NCBI GenBank assembly: GCA_037043015.1
Contig: CM073323.1
Coordinates: 21,232,758-21,296,757, forward strand
Reading direction: 5' to 3'
DNA: 64,000 bases
From: Bryum argenteum
Taxonomy: Eukaryota > Streptophyta > Bryopsida > Bryales > Bryaceae
The position numbers and the translations under genes are program-made. Below the pieces are notes generated by a model, which was given only the letters and a program-made list of their open reading frames with translations, was not told where the DNA came from and searched no databases. Positions 21,595 through 32,498 of the stretch are shown piece after piece; the stretch's first letter is position 1; the number at the start of each line of letters is the position of its first letter.

Positions 21595-22254
21595 TAGTCT
21601 CTCAGTAACTAGTGTAACAAAATGTACCTTTCCAAAACTAATGCAATGTTACAAAACTGGTCGGTAACTAGCTAAGTATCAGTTTGCACTGATTCTGGTC
21701 TTTAGTCTCACCTTCTAGGCTTGGTCAAAGATCACTTTTTGTGCAGAATGTGCACTTAGCAACCATTTCTTGCAAGGTTGTATATGTTTCCCATGGCTTT
21801 TCTTTCTATGTTTATTTTGTAGCTTTCCCGTCCAAGTGGCAAGTCTCCTACAGGAGAATGCTCCTGAGCAAGTGCGGTTAAAGTCTTGATCACACCTACA
21901 CGTGCTACCTTTCACCTAGTTCATAATTTACATATTCATTCCAATTTACATATTCTTCACAATATGCTTTGAACATCACATTTCAAGTATGAGTATGTAA
22001 CAATATGGTAGAAGTATCACCTTTCACCTCTAAGTTCTAAATTCGCATAACTATTACATGGCATGTTTTAAATATGCACATCTTTGAAGTATGGCTATGA
22101 ATGTTTTTGAAGGTATTGTCTCAAAACGTTTTAGCTGTAAATTTATCATATTTGAATGTTGCAGATTATCCTTGAAATAGCAGGATAGGATTGCAAACAT
22201 AATAATTTGAATGATCTGCATGCGTTTTTTAGTTGAGAAGCTCTCCAACATGTA

Positions 22255-23060
22255 TGCAGTCTAGCCCTCTATAGCTGCGGATGCAATCTTTGCTTACTTG
22301 AGCCGCACCCTCTTCATCCGCAAGCTTGTGCAGCTCACTTTTGTGTGCAAACAATTTATTGCTCTCGTATTTGAGAACAAAATCTTCTTGGCACATGCTC
22401 GTTGTTAAGACGACTCCTTAAACAATTAATAAAAGATAAGTTCAAGTAACTTTGCAAGTCATTTGCCCACCACCAAATCCATTAGGGACCCGGAGATGAG
22501 AGAGGAGCTCGTGGGGCTCGTCTCAAGTGTATCATCTTGCGAGAGAGGTTCACATCCTTCCGTCCTTAGAGCATCGACCTTACACCTAGTTCAAGTTCAA
22601 TGACCCTGGCTTCTACGGTCTTTTTGCTAGTTGAGAAGAATTGTTGTTGTTCAGGCTCAAGGTGAGGATGCAACACCGTTAATATGGACCTTGGAATACT
22701 AAGCTAAGAAACCTTGCCATGCGTAAGATTTGAACTCCACTTCTCATTAACAACACGTTGACAAAACAATAAAAAGTGCTCCCTTCACCTCCTGATGTGA
22801 TGTGAGCTTTGTGCGACTACCATGTACACCGAGTACACCTTGTGTTGGACGACTATGTTAATATTTAGAGACTAGTTTTATTGTTTCCAATCTTCCTTTG
22901 TGTTTACAAGTCTACAAATGAGTCTTGGATCTCTCCGAAGTTCGTGACCCCATTGAGTGGGGCTTCCGTCATGCAAACGTTGGTTCATCTCATTACATTG
23001 ATGCTCCTAGTGCAATCCTAGGAGGGAATTTGTAGAATGTCGAGGTGAAGGTAGTAGGAA
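22255..23060 (+). pseudogene. F-box gene relic, paralogue of the gene at 17595
   Basis: The first 130 bp read AIFAYLSRTLFIRKLVQL and FVCKQFIALVFENKIF, closely following the F-box of the intact gene, and later pieces follow its downstream regions in order (a PLLINNTLTK-like phrase near 22730, a VLLFPIFLCVYKS-like phrase near 22880, then a PLSGASVMQ-like phrase near 22950). Stops and frame changes occur from about residue 50 onward and the carboxy end is missing. It therefore looks like an old tandem duplicate that died. Confidence 0.8.
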
Positions 23061-25981
23061 ACAATGTAGGTTTATTGACCTCCGAACATCGTCAAACAGT
23101 AAATATTTTTCATTGGCCGTTCAAGAACAACAATGTTCCTAAACAGCATTTGAGGAATATTTGACCTTCAACCAAATTTTGAAGGTCAAAAGTCATGAAA
23201 ATTTGTGATATTAGGGAATATTTTAATGATATTATAAAATATGTAAATGGTATCAAAAAGGCATTCCATTTTAAAGGCATAACTAGACATGCTTCTAAAA
23301 TGGCACATTTTAGAAGGCAAACCAAAATTTGGTTGCATGGGAACTTCAATCCATTTTAGAGATTGTGTATGTGTGCTCGCAATATGTAGAATTTAAACAC
23401 TGTAGATATAGTGTCTCTATATCGAGTATAAGTGCCACTTAGCTCTCTTATGAGACGTCTTTAGAAAGTTTCATGACATAAGCGAGTGGACCAAATAGTA
23501 CGTTACTATCTGCTTTTGCAACAAACAAGTTCTTCAACGACCGGTTTAGAAGCACTCTTAATGGTATTACACAATTTCTTAAATTGCATAAAAAGTTCCT
23601 ATGAATTTTCTTGTCAATATTTCAGTAAAATTCTTGATGTTTAGTATTATTTTAGTACCTTTTGATGGTTGTAAGTGTGTCACCCTAGTGTGCTTTCACC
23701 CGAGCGTCTAGTATGAGGTAACCACATTGTTATTGTTGTTGCATATTGTTCACCCATAGCCAAATTCCACTCGGGAACTTGGGGGGCTTTACAAAGTTTT
23801 TTTGCCAAAAGTTGTTTAAATAAAGCAATGTTGTGAAACTCGCTCTAGCAACGTTTTTAGCAAAGTAAGCACTATCACAATTTTGACAAGCAAGACTTTT
23901 GATAAATTTAACAATGTGTGACCAAATCATTGATGGAGAAAGTTCAAAAATGATACTTCAATTTAGCAACGTTTGAACATTGCAAACTTCTCTCCCTTGT
24001 GGTAGTATTCAATATTGATGTAAAGCCGTCTCGATTGGTTTTCCAAACTATATGAAGCAATTCTATGATTTGAAGTATGACGACTCCGAGAGATTTTGGA
24101 TTCTTAATTCTTGGCTTGTATATTGTATACCTCAAACAAGATAATGGCATCCCCTTTGAACAAGCGATCATACAAACATGAAAAGATATAATAAAGTGTG
24201 AGTACTTCATGCGTAGATATGGCTTCTCTAGAATGCAACATGAAATATCATTCCCATTTAGCTTATTTCAAGCAAAGTGTTTGAATTGATATTGATATAA
24301 GAATTGCGAAGTCTCACAAGCATTCTTTTGAATAATTACATTAAAGTGTAATATTCCAAGTAGTAAATGAACAACTTAGGTCACTAGAAGTATGATTATT
24401 AGATAGTTTCAAACCGCCCGGTTTTGTTATGAGAGCATACAAATTTAGAGGAAGACCAATATAATCACAATAGGCGTCTTTTAGTCTATGAGAATGCAGT
24501 CACTTACAAGGGTCATGATTGGAAATCCTCAAGCTTTGTTATTCAGAAAGTTTTTACTATGTTGCTCAAACTTAGTTCTTGGGAGCAGCTTTGTAAATAT
24601 GTCAACAAGTTATAAGCTTATAGAGATATGATCTAATTTTGTTTTCTCTTTGAAATTTCTCTTGCAAAAAGTGGTGATGTTATTCAATATGCTTTGTTTT
24701 TGAATGGAAGATAAGACTTTGGTAGCTTGAGTGAAGGGTTTTCAACTAAGTGATATGATACGCATTACTTTTAGTTTCATTGAGTTGTATTTAGCTTTAT
24801 GTATACTCATTCACAACTCACCTTTTCATACTTTTATTTTCCATGAAAGTATTTTGAATGTGAGAATAGTATCATAGTCAGTAATAATCGCTTTGAAGTA
24901 TGCATTAGTCAGTAAGGATGGCTTTGAAGTATGCATTAGTTAGTAATAATATCTTTGTTCGCAATGATGTTTCTTCAATAATAAAAAGTTTAAAAACGGA
25001 TGTTTTCTAAAGAGTTATATTTCCTTCATCCATCGTTGGAGTTATTTTTCCGTTTGAAAAAAGACATAATTTAGCAAGGTCATTTAGCCACTCCGTTAGA
25101 AATGGGTGTGAATTCAAAGGGATGCTATATTTAGCAACCTCTCCTCCATGGCTATATTTAGCCAATCCTATTATTCATTAATAACGACTGCGTATTTGCT
25201 CCACAAGTTATAGAACTAATACTTTCATCTAGAACATTTTTAAGCACAAAGAGAATATTTTATTAACTTTGCGTAACAAAACAATAACTTTTTTACCCCC
25301 TCCATCCCAAAATATATCTCATATACTCTAAATCTACAATTTTAGCATATTCTTTGAATTTAATACATAAATCTCTAACAAAGTATGAGGTTGTATCCTA
25401 TCTACCTCAATAACAAAAATTTCCAGAAGTGGCCCCAACAATTTCTTCAACATCATTCTTGAGTTCAAGACAAAACTTTTCACAAAGCCCAAAAATTTGT
25501 TTTGTTGTGAGTTAATCTCCTTAGTGTTACACATGAAGTGCTTCCTTGCAATTAACACTTATGAGTAAAAAAAATGAGATGGTGTAATACTTGAAAGTGA
25601 CACTTATTTTGGTTTGAGGCAACATTTACGAAGCAAACAAGACACATAGGCAAAGAGGGTAGATTCAATGAACTGGTTTTCCTTTATCACTATCATAAGA
25701 ATGGACACATACATTCATTATCTTGGGCATTCAAAAGTCAACTATTTCTATATAGATTCAAGGCATGTGTAAGTATACAAGACTCATTTTCATTACTCCA
25801 TTCATCACATTGGGGAGGTGACATGACTTCGAAGTATTATCTACAATGTTTGCTTTGATGCTTCCCTACGAATAGGAATCCAAATATCAACTCTATTCTT
25901 GTTTCTATAAGATTGCTGGAAGATTGAGAAGCCCTACTCTCCATCACGTTCATTGATCAAACTGTTGAGTTTCTAAAGTGG
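23061..25981. other. AT-rich intergenic stretch
   Basis: No gene is seen. It contains a family B element fragment (24945-25060) and a small tandem repeat of about 42 bp around GGCTTTGAAGTATGCATTAG (24890-24950). Confidence 0.5.
24945..25060. mobile_element. Fragment of family B TTAA element
   Basis: The stretch with GCAATGATGTTTCT, an A-rich run, and CCTTCATCCATCGTTGGA parallels positions about 510-600 of the element at 142-1113. Both termini are missing. Confidence 0.55.
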
Positions 25982-27132
25982 TTACCAACTTCGCCTATTC
26001 TGCAAATTCTTGTAAGACTCCCAAACTTGTCTGAACTTCGCCATGTTTGCAGCTGAGGGAAGACAAAGCACATAAATCAGACAACATAAGAGCAGAACTT
26101 CGCCATGTTTGCAGCTGAGGGAAGACAAAGCATAAGAGCAGGTAATAGCAATTCAGCCACCACCATTCAAAGGCTAATTGACAGCACCATACAATCAAAA
26201 GAGGGAGTGCATTCCAAACCAAACGGAGGCACTTTATCTCTTCAGAGTCATTGATGCGGTACTGAAGTCAAGTGCTCACATGAAACTTTCATCAACTGAA
26301 AACGGAAATCGTGAATAAGACATACCTCTCTTCTTTGGGTCCTTTTCTCTATTATTTGAAGGATGATACAACATCGCCTTATCTCGGAATGCCGCCTGAA
26401 AATAAACATACAGATACTTTAGACTACGCGAAAGGATAGCTCAGGCATCAACTAGAGAAATTGAGTGAGAAAAGGTTCATACCTTGAGTTCTAGAGGAGA
26501 ATAAGGTTGGTGCCTCCTGCACATACAGCAAGACTCGTCAGGTTGCATCCCAAGTCAACAACTATGAGTAAAACTATATACTCTGAACTGAAAGAACCCG
26601 AAACCCCCACTACAACTTTCACAATTCTTTGAAGAATGAAAATGGACGAGGGAAGGCGTACTTTCTAAGTCCCAGTATCTGATAGTGGTCGATTGGTCTC
26701 AACACTACAGGGTCTTGATCAGGTGCCTTCGGAGCTCCATCCATGAAAAGCTTCTCCCATTCCTCTCGCACGTAATTAAACCGGGCCATATATGACTCCC
26801 AATATGCTTCTTGACTCTGTTCAGATGCCACATTGAATCAAACTTTCTTCGAAACAAGTTTGAAAAGAGATGGATGAAGAGCCCTACCAATCCTGATGAT
26901 CCGTCGAATACAAACACATTCAAAAGATTGAGCTTACATTGTCCTTGATACGGATATCCTGAATACGAGTCATGCGTTCACCAAAAATTCTTTTGTAATT
27001 CAGAGGCTTCGGCCTCGGATCTGGCTCCGACATATTCACGAGCTTGTATCCCTTTCCGAATTCTGGCCTAAGGCGTAAGATTTCGCCGTCTACAGCCCAC
27101 CACTCATCGGGCCCTGAACGTCTCGTGGACAT
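25982..27132 (-). CDS. Small J-like-domain protein
   Basis: Five exons on the minus strand: 27132-26938, 26816-26662, 26516-26483, 26395-26326, 26052-25982, giving 174 residues with all junctions in frame. The first 100 residues are a conserved-looking, charged, soluble region (WWAVDGEILRLRPEFGKGYK, EAYWESYMARFNYVREEWEK). The carboxy third folds like a J domain: DHYQILGLRK, then YSPLELKAAFRDKAMLYHPS, then MAKFRQVWESYKNLQN. The catalytic HPD tripeptide is HPS here, so stimulation of Hsp70 ATPase is doubtful and it is better called J-like. No transit peptide or membrane segment is obvious. A 5' UTR intron probably ends just before the start (acceptor near 27157). I do not recognise a named orthologue. 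The last exon lies beside a duplicated splice acceptor. Confidence 0.82.
26033..26141. repeat. 62-bp tandem duplication containing a splice acceptor
   Basis: The phrase GAACTTCGCCATGTTTGCAG and the following CTGAGGGAAGACAAAGCA occur at 26033 and again at 26095. On the minus strand each copy supplies an acceptor (CCCTCAG) for the last exon of the J-like gene. Use of the inner one (exon from 26052) gives the full carboxy end; use of the outer one (26114) would reach a stop after about a dozen codons. Confidence 0.85.
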
Positions 27133-28907
27133 TGCCCTTCCTCCATCGCACAGCTGTTACAGTAAGAACAAACGATAAGAAATGTTTTAATGCAATTGGA
27201 GCAAAAAATCGATTCTGTCATTCGCACATACCTCAGACGCTCGGAGCAGAAGGCTTGTAGCTCGGTTTCTTACTGACAGCATCCTGACACAAATTCGTCC
27301 TCCTAATCTTACAAATCTCGTCGATGCTCAACGCATCTGTATCGTCAGAGCTTACAATCTGTGGTTGATAAGAATGTGCGCATTCTAAACAGCGATTTCT
27401 TTTGAACGTAAAAGCCTCTTGACACCTTCTTTGCTTCAGGAATCCGCTGCTACGGCTAGAAAATCGAAACGTGGACAATGAGAAGACAATTTTTGTAGTA
27501 AATTGAAAAAGAGTAGCGGATTGGAGCACTACTTGCATTAGATCATGAAGAAAAGCTGTCGCATGCTGTAGTCGTTGAGGAAATAAAACCCTAAAAGGTC
27601 GTCGCTTTCGCACATGAGGTTTTCCGCGGCGATCAGAGGCGGTCGGAGGCTACCGGCGGCAGAAGGAGGCTTCGAGCGGCGGCCTGAGGCTTTCTGCGGC
27701 GATCGGCTTCTTGCCCGGGTGTCCCACCAGCTCGGCGCATGTAAACATTAGGCTGCCCGAAGTATAACTTTTGTCATTCACTTTTTTTAATCATTAAATT
27801 AGTTTTCCTATGAAATTGATGTATTCTTCAAGGCTTTAACCATTATAGCCTCCATAATCATTTTTAGTTGGATACAATAATTTGAAGGATCTGAAGGATT
27901 GCCACATCTAAAAGTAAAACAAGAAACTTTTGAATGTAAAGCTAAAGTTTGCTAATTTTACTCTCATTTGCAATTTAAATAAGTTCATTTAGGTTTGTAG
28001 ATCATTTTCTCCGAGTTTAAATAAATACAATTTTAATAATAAACTAGGGCAATGTATATACCAAAAGAGTTCCAATATTTATATGAGGTGATGGCCCGTT
28101 AAAGTGCCTAACTTCAAATAAATTGGACAAGGGCAAAAAGGTGTGAAGGTTACCCATGATTCTCTTAACCATTTTCAGTATTTCAATAAAAAGGATTATT
28201 CTTAACACCCTAATGAGGGAAGAAGCTGCAAGTTTTATCTGAAATGAATAAGTTAATTAATCACTTTTTGAAAGTTTTAGATATTAGATTCAACTTCTGA
28301 TAGATTTATGAAATTCTTAACTTGTAGGATCTTGTAAAGCACTAGTTTGAGAAATTTGCAAAAAATTCAACTTCCTATTACTCCAAAAATTTGAGATATC
28401 CATGCATTTCATGTCAAATAGACACTTGAAGAGATGTTTGGCACCTCATTTTCACCGAGCATTACAACTTCATACAAAGTCAATAAACTCATTCTCTCTT
28501 GAAATTTATGGTGCACAGTAAAGTTAGCTACCATTCACTATTTATCTTTGAATGATTTGAGGTTATACAATCAACTATGTGGATAACAAATGGGAAGACG
28601 TACATAAAGAAATCTACACTTTATTCAAAAACAATAGAAAACATAGTAATGACTTAGGCAACTTTAAACTGAGAAGTCACTTGAAGAGACCCCTCATATG
28701 CCTTCTAATTTGATACACATCAAACTAAAAACAATATTCTATAGCTACCATCTCCATTATAACTCTTTGTCAACGTAGATAAAATAAATGTTTTAAGTAA
28801 GAATCTAGAGAAGATTAACAAAGACCAATATGTATGCCTATTTGTCATTATGGTTTATTTTGTATAATGGGCAATTAGAGTTGATACACATCTCATTCTA
28901 AAATGTA
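27133..28907. other. 5' region of the J-like gene, then AT-rich spacer
   Basis: A probable 5' UTR exon ends at about 27232 with a GTATGT donor; a minus-strand frame of 126 codons upstream (27613-27233) ends in a stop just before that donor and is best read as leader or chance. 27600-27730 is a GC-rich imperfect repeat of GGCGGC and GAGGC phrases, likely the promoter. From 27770 on the sequence is AT-rich with nothing recognisable. Confidence 0.45.
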
Positions 28908-29700
28908 TGTGAACACGAGAGGAGGAGAACAATTGTAGGAGGACACGAGAAGAGGGGACACTAGTGAGAGGATACGAGAAAAGGGAATAATGTTAGGAGG
29001 ATATGAGAGGAGGGACAGTGGTACAAGGACACGAAAGGAGGGACAGTGGTACAAGGATACGAGAGGAGGGACAATGGTACGAGGACACGAGAGGAGGGGA
29101 AAATGGTAGGAGGACGAGGGGACAATGGTAAGAGGATACGAGAAGAGGGAACAATCGTAGGAGGACAAGGAGACAGTGGTAAGAGGATACAAGAAGAAAG
29201 AACAATGGTAGGAGGACGAGGGGACATTGGTAAGAGGATACGAGAAGAGGGAACAATGGTAAGAAGACGAGGGGACAGTGGTAAGAAGATAAGAGAAGAG
29301 GGAACAATGGTAGGAGGACATGAGAGAAGGGATAGGAGTACGAGGACACCAAGGGAGGAAAATATGGTACAAGAATACGAGAGGAGGGGACAATGGTAAG
29401 ATTGGTAAGAGAATACAAGAGGAGGTGACAGTGGTACGAAGACACGAGAGGAGGGGACAGTGACGGGACAAAGACACGAGAGGAGGGGACAGTGGTAAGA
29501 GGATACGAGAAGAGGGAACAATGGTAGGAGGACACGACAGGAAGGGAGGCTATGAGAGGAGGAGGTAGTGGTACCACAACACAAGGAAAAAAGACAAGGG
29601 TACGAGAACACGAGGGAACATGGACATGAGGGAATAAGAAGGGCAAGAGGATAGGAGGGGACACAAACACATGGGGTTAGGGAGACAAGACAATGGCACA
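28908..29700. repeat. Purine-rich minisatellite, about 51-bp period
   Basis: About 790 bp are built of variants of AGAGGATACGAGAAGAGGGA and AACAATGGTAGGAGGAC; phases at 29131, 29182, 29233 and 29284 give a period near 51 bp, itself made of two related half units. The plus strand is almost only purines with T in fixed places. All six frames are long and open because the repeat lacks stops, so predicted Ser/Pro/Leu-rich proteins on the minus strand are artefacts. Confidence 0.9.
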
Positions 29701-30518
29701 AGAATAAGATAAAGTGTTTTTTATGTAGATTGAACCCAAAAATTCATCGGTTATAGCAAAAGAGGTACATAATTGTAAATTTGATGAACCTTTTTTGATA
29801 TTTGAGTAATTGTTCTTTGTAATCGTGATAACCTTCAAAGTAGTGCGTTCACCTAAAATGTTTGATAGGTTTAATTTAAATGTTGTAAACATGAAATGTT
29901 TGATAGGTTTAATTTAAATGTTGTAGATAAATCATATTCCAATAAGACTTGACATATTTCACTTTTATAGTGTACATTTACATGATACATAAATTGTTTT
30001 AGCACACAAATTCCCAATGTAACACAGATGTGCACTTAGCACAAGTCACTTCACATAGACATGGGACACTTGTTAGAATTGATGATACATTAGAATGTTT
30101 TGGATGTAACGTGCCTATGTAAAAAGGAAATTAAGTACCTAGTACAGTTATTTTTGTCAAAATATAAGTTCCGGTAATCTAAACACTGAATGTAACCGGC
30201 CCCGCTTGCTAACTGCACCGATGGGTAACCTTCCATGGTTGCATTAACCTCGTGTCGGACTGTGGCTTCCGTCAGGGTTTGGTTGTATCCGTTACGAGAG
30301 AACCCTCGCCGGGAGCGAGACCAGGGCGGGTGTATGCAGTTCCGGGCCGGATATCGGAGGTTCTCAAGGCTGTCGCCTCTCTCGGCAGCGTCGGGCGGGC
30401 GGAGGGAGGCGGGAGGCTAGCGATGGTGCTTGACGACGCTGGATGGCATGACGCCAGGAGGGCTGTGAGCGCCGAACGCCACGATTTGCAGGCGGACGGC
30501 CTTTGCTTAGGGCGGGGA
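29701..30518. other. Spacer and 5' region of the ANP32-type gene
   Basis: A 38-bp phrase GAAATGTTTGATAGGTTTAA and its flank is tandemly duplicated at about 29857-29927. From 30200 the sequence becomes GC-rich (promoter and leader). The reading frame of the next gene is open upstream to about 30252, but family comparison places the start at 30519. Confidence 0.5.
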
Positions 30519-32498
30519 ATGGAGGAGGGCGCGTGGGACAGAGCGGTGGAGCAAGCCCGCGTCGGAGAGCCTGTGACGGACGTGGAGGCGCTCACACTCG
30601 ACGGACTCGTCAAGTGCGCACAGGGGAAGTTGCCCAAGTCCAAGGTCTTCGCTCCTTTCACGCAGCTCAAGCGCCTCTCGATCGCCAACGTCGGCCTCTC
30701 GTCGCTCGCAGATTTCCCGTCGTTGCCGCACCTGGAGCGGTTGATCCTCAGCGACAATCGAATCGCCGCGGGCTTGGAGCACCTGGTGTACGCAGGCCTC
30801 AAGTCGCTACGCGAGTTGGATTTGTCCAACAATAAAATTCAGTCCGTGGAGGACCTCAAGCCGTTGGCGCAGTTGAAGCTCGAGTCGCTGGACTTGTATG
30901 AGTGCCCCGTCACCCGCAGCGCGGACTATAGGGCAAAGGTGTTTGGCATGATGAAGTCGTTACGGTTTCTGGACAAGACGGACGTCACCGGGAACGAGCG
31001 TCCCGAGTCTGATGAGGAAGAGGAGGAGTCGGAGGAGGAAGAGGATGTAGATGACCTCAATGGCGACGGTGCTGAGGTCGACGGCGACGAGGAGGAGGGC
31101 GTGGAGGGAGACTCCAAAGGCGCCGCGGTCCACGAGGAGGATGACGATGAGGGCGAGGAGGATGAGGAGCGGGATGATGATGGGGAGGACAATGAGGAGT
31201 TAGAAGACGAAGAAGTGGACGAGGGCGGGAGTTATCAAGAAGAAGTCGTTGTTGCGGCTACAAGCCGTGTCGTCGTGCAAGGCCATGTGAATAATGAGCA
31301 CGGCAGCGACGAGGAGGAGGTAGAAGACGAGGAGGACGACAATGTAGAGGTGCAAGACATCGAGGAGAGTGAGGAAGAAGAGGTTGGGGACGAGGATGAC
31401 GAGGACGCTGTCGTCGACGAGGACGACGAGGACGCTGTCGTCGACGAGGAAGAAGAGGAAGACGACGAGGGTACTGCCTCAAACTTTTCTCTCTTTGCGT
31501 TTGTTAAAACCATGGGCGTCAAATAGCCATCCTATCGCCTTGGTAGCACCATGATTGCATGTTTGACCGACTATATTCCTGTTCGGTGTTATTTCTTTAT
31601 TCTTCTTGTAACTCTGTCTGTTTGGGAGGAAATCGACTGGCTTTTGGGTCCTTGTTAACCCTAGGTGTTTAACTCCTTTGGCAAGCCTGTGAGTGCGTTA
31701 GTGATGGATGCAAGTATGCTGAAAGAAGACGTTCTTGTTTTTAGAGCCCGTAAGTGGCGCTCATGTGAGCACCGAGGGCGAGCTCGACGTTCAAGAAAAC
31801 GAGGAGGATGAGGAGGATGAAAACGGAGAGTTAGGGGAGGACGAAGAGGACGACGAGGTTGAAGACGACGCTGTGAACAACGATGAAGGCGAAGAGGAAG
31901 TTGAAGAGGAGGTAACTTGCGCTTGTTTATTTCTGAACTCCTTAGAGCCTCTCGTAGATTCTCACCGGAGCGAGACATTCGGTGATTGTCCCGTTTATTG
32001 TTCCGGGATTTTTGGGAAACGCAGCAGTTGTGTTGTGATGGAAGGTACAATTGAGTCGAATGGATCGTCTGTACGACGTCCATGCGTGCTCGTGGCCTTG
32101 TGTGTGCATCTGGTAGACCTTTTATGTTGGGTTTTACACTTTCAATGGTTTCTATGGATCTTGTGATTGCCAAGCTAGAATATCTATTTGTTTTGGTGCC
32201 TTCGTCGGCACGATACTGGATTGGTTTTCTGATTGTGTGTGTGTGAATGCATGTGAAGGATGACGAGGAAGAGGAAGAGTACGGAACGAAATACCTCGTG
32301 CAACCTATCGGCCAGCCTGAGGAGGATGAAGGAGCAAGTGATTTCGAACCCGGGGACGACGACGATGAAGAAGACGAAGATTTCGAGGACGAAGAAGACG
32401 ACGAGGACCCTGTAAAGGAGCCAGTGGGGTTAAAGGACAACCGAAAAAGAATGAGGGAGGAAACTGGCGAGAAAGAGGAACGGCCGGCTAAGCACTAA
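30519..32498 (+). CDS. ANP32-type acidic leucine-rich nuclear phosphoprotein
   Basis: Exons 30519-31470, 31745-31911 and 32259-32498 encode 452 residues. Residues 1-150 form the ANP32 leucine-rich repeat cap (TLDGLVKCAQGKLP, KRLSIANVGLSSLADFP, LILSDNRIAAGLEHLV, LRELDLSNNKIQSVEDL) with the closing LKLESLDLYECPVT and RFLDKTD. The rest is an unusually long aspartate/glutamate tail, ending in a basic NRKRMREE nuclear-signal-like segment. ANP32 proteins act in the nucleus as histone chaperones and phosphatase inhibitors. I chose 30519 because MEEGAWDRAVEQA aligns with the start of plant homologues; upstream ATG at 30423 would extend the protein by 32 residues. Typical plant members are longer than animal ones and have this long tail. 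Coding of the tail is GA-rich, so the opposite strand shows false Ser-rich frames. Confidence 0.9.

Noticed and set aside
27233-27613. 126-codon minus-strand frame upstream of the J-like gene as its amino end
   Set aside because: It ends in a stop just before the likely leader intron and is not in continuous frame with the main start; more likely leader sequence.
28908-29700. Regular repeats considered as a CRISPR array
   Set aside because: Units are degenerate, directly adjoining, without unique spacers, and the window is eukaryotic.
28893-29701. Three overlapping minus-strand frames of about 190-250 codons (Ser/Pro/Leu-rich proteins)
   Set aside because: They come from a stop-free minisatellite; several frames and both strands are open at once, and no signal or domain is present.
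30926-31522. Minus-strand Ser-rich frames opposite the ANP32-type gene
   Set aside because: They are the complement of GA-rich codons of the acidic tail.
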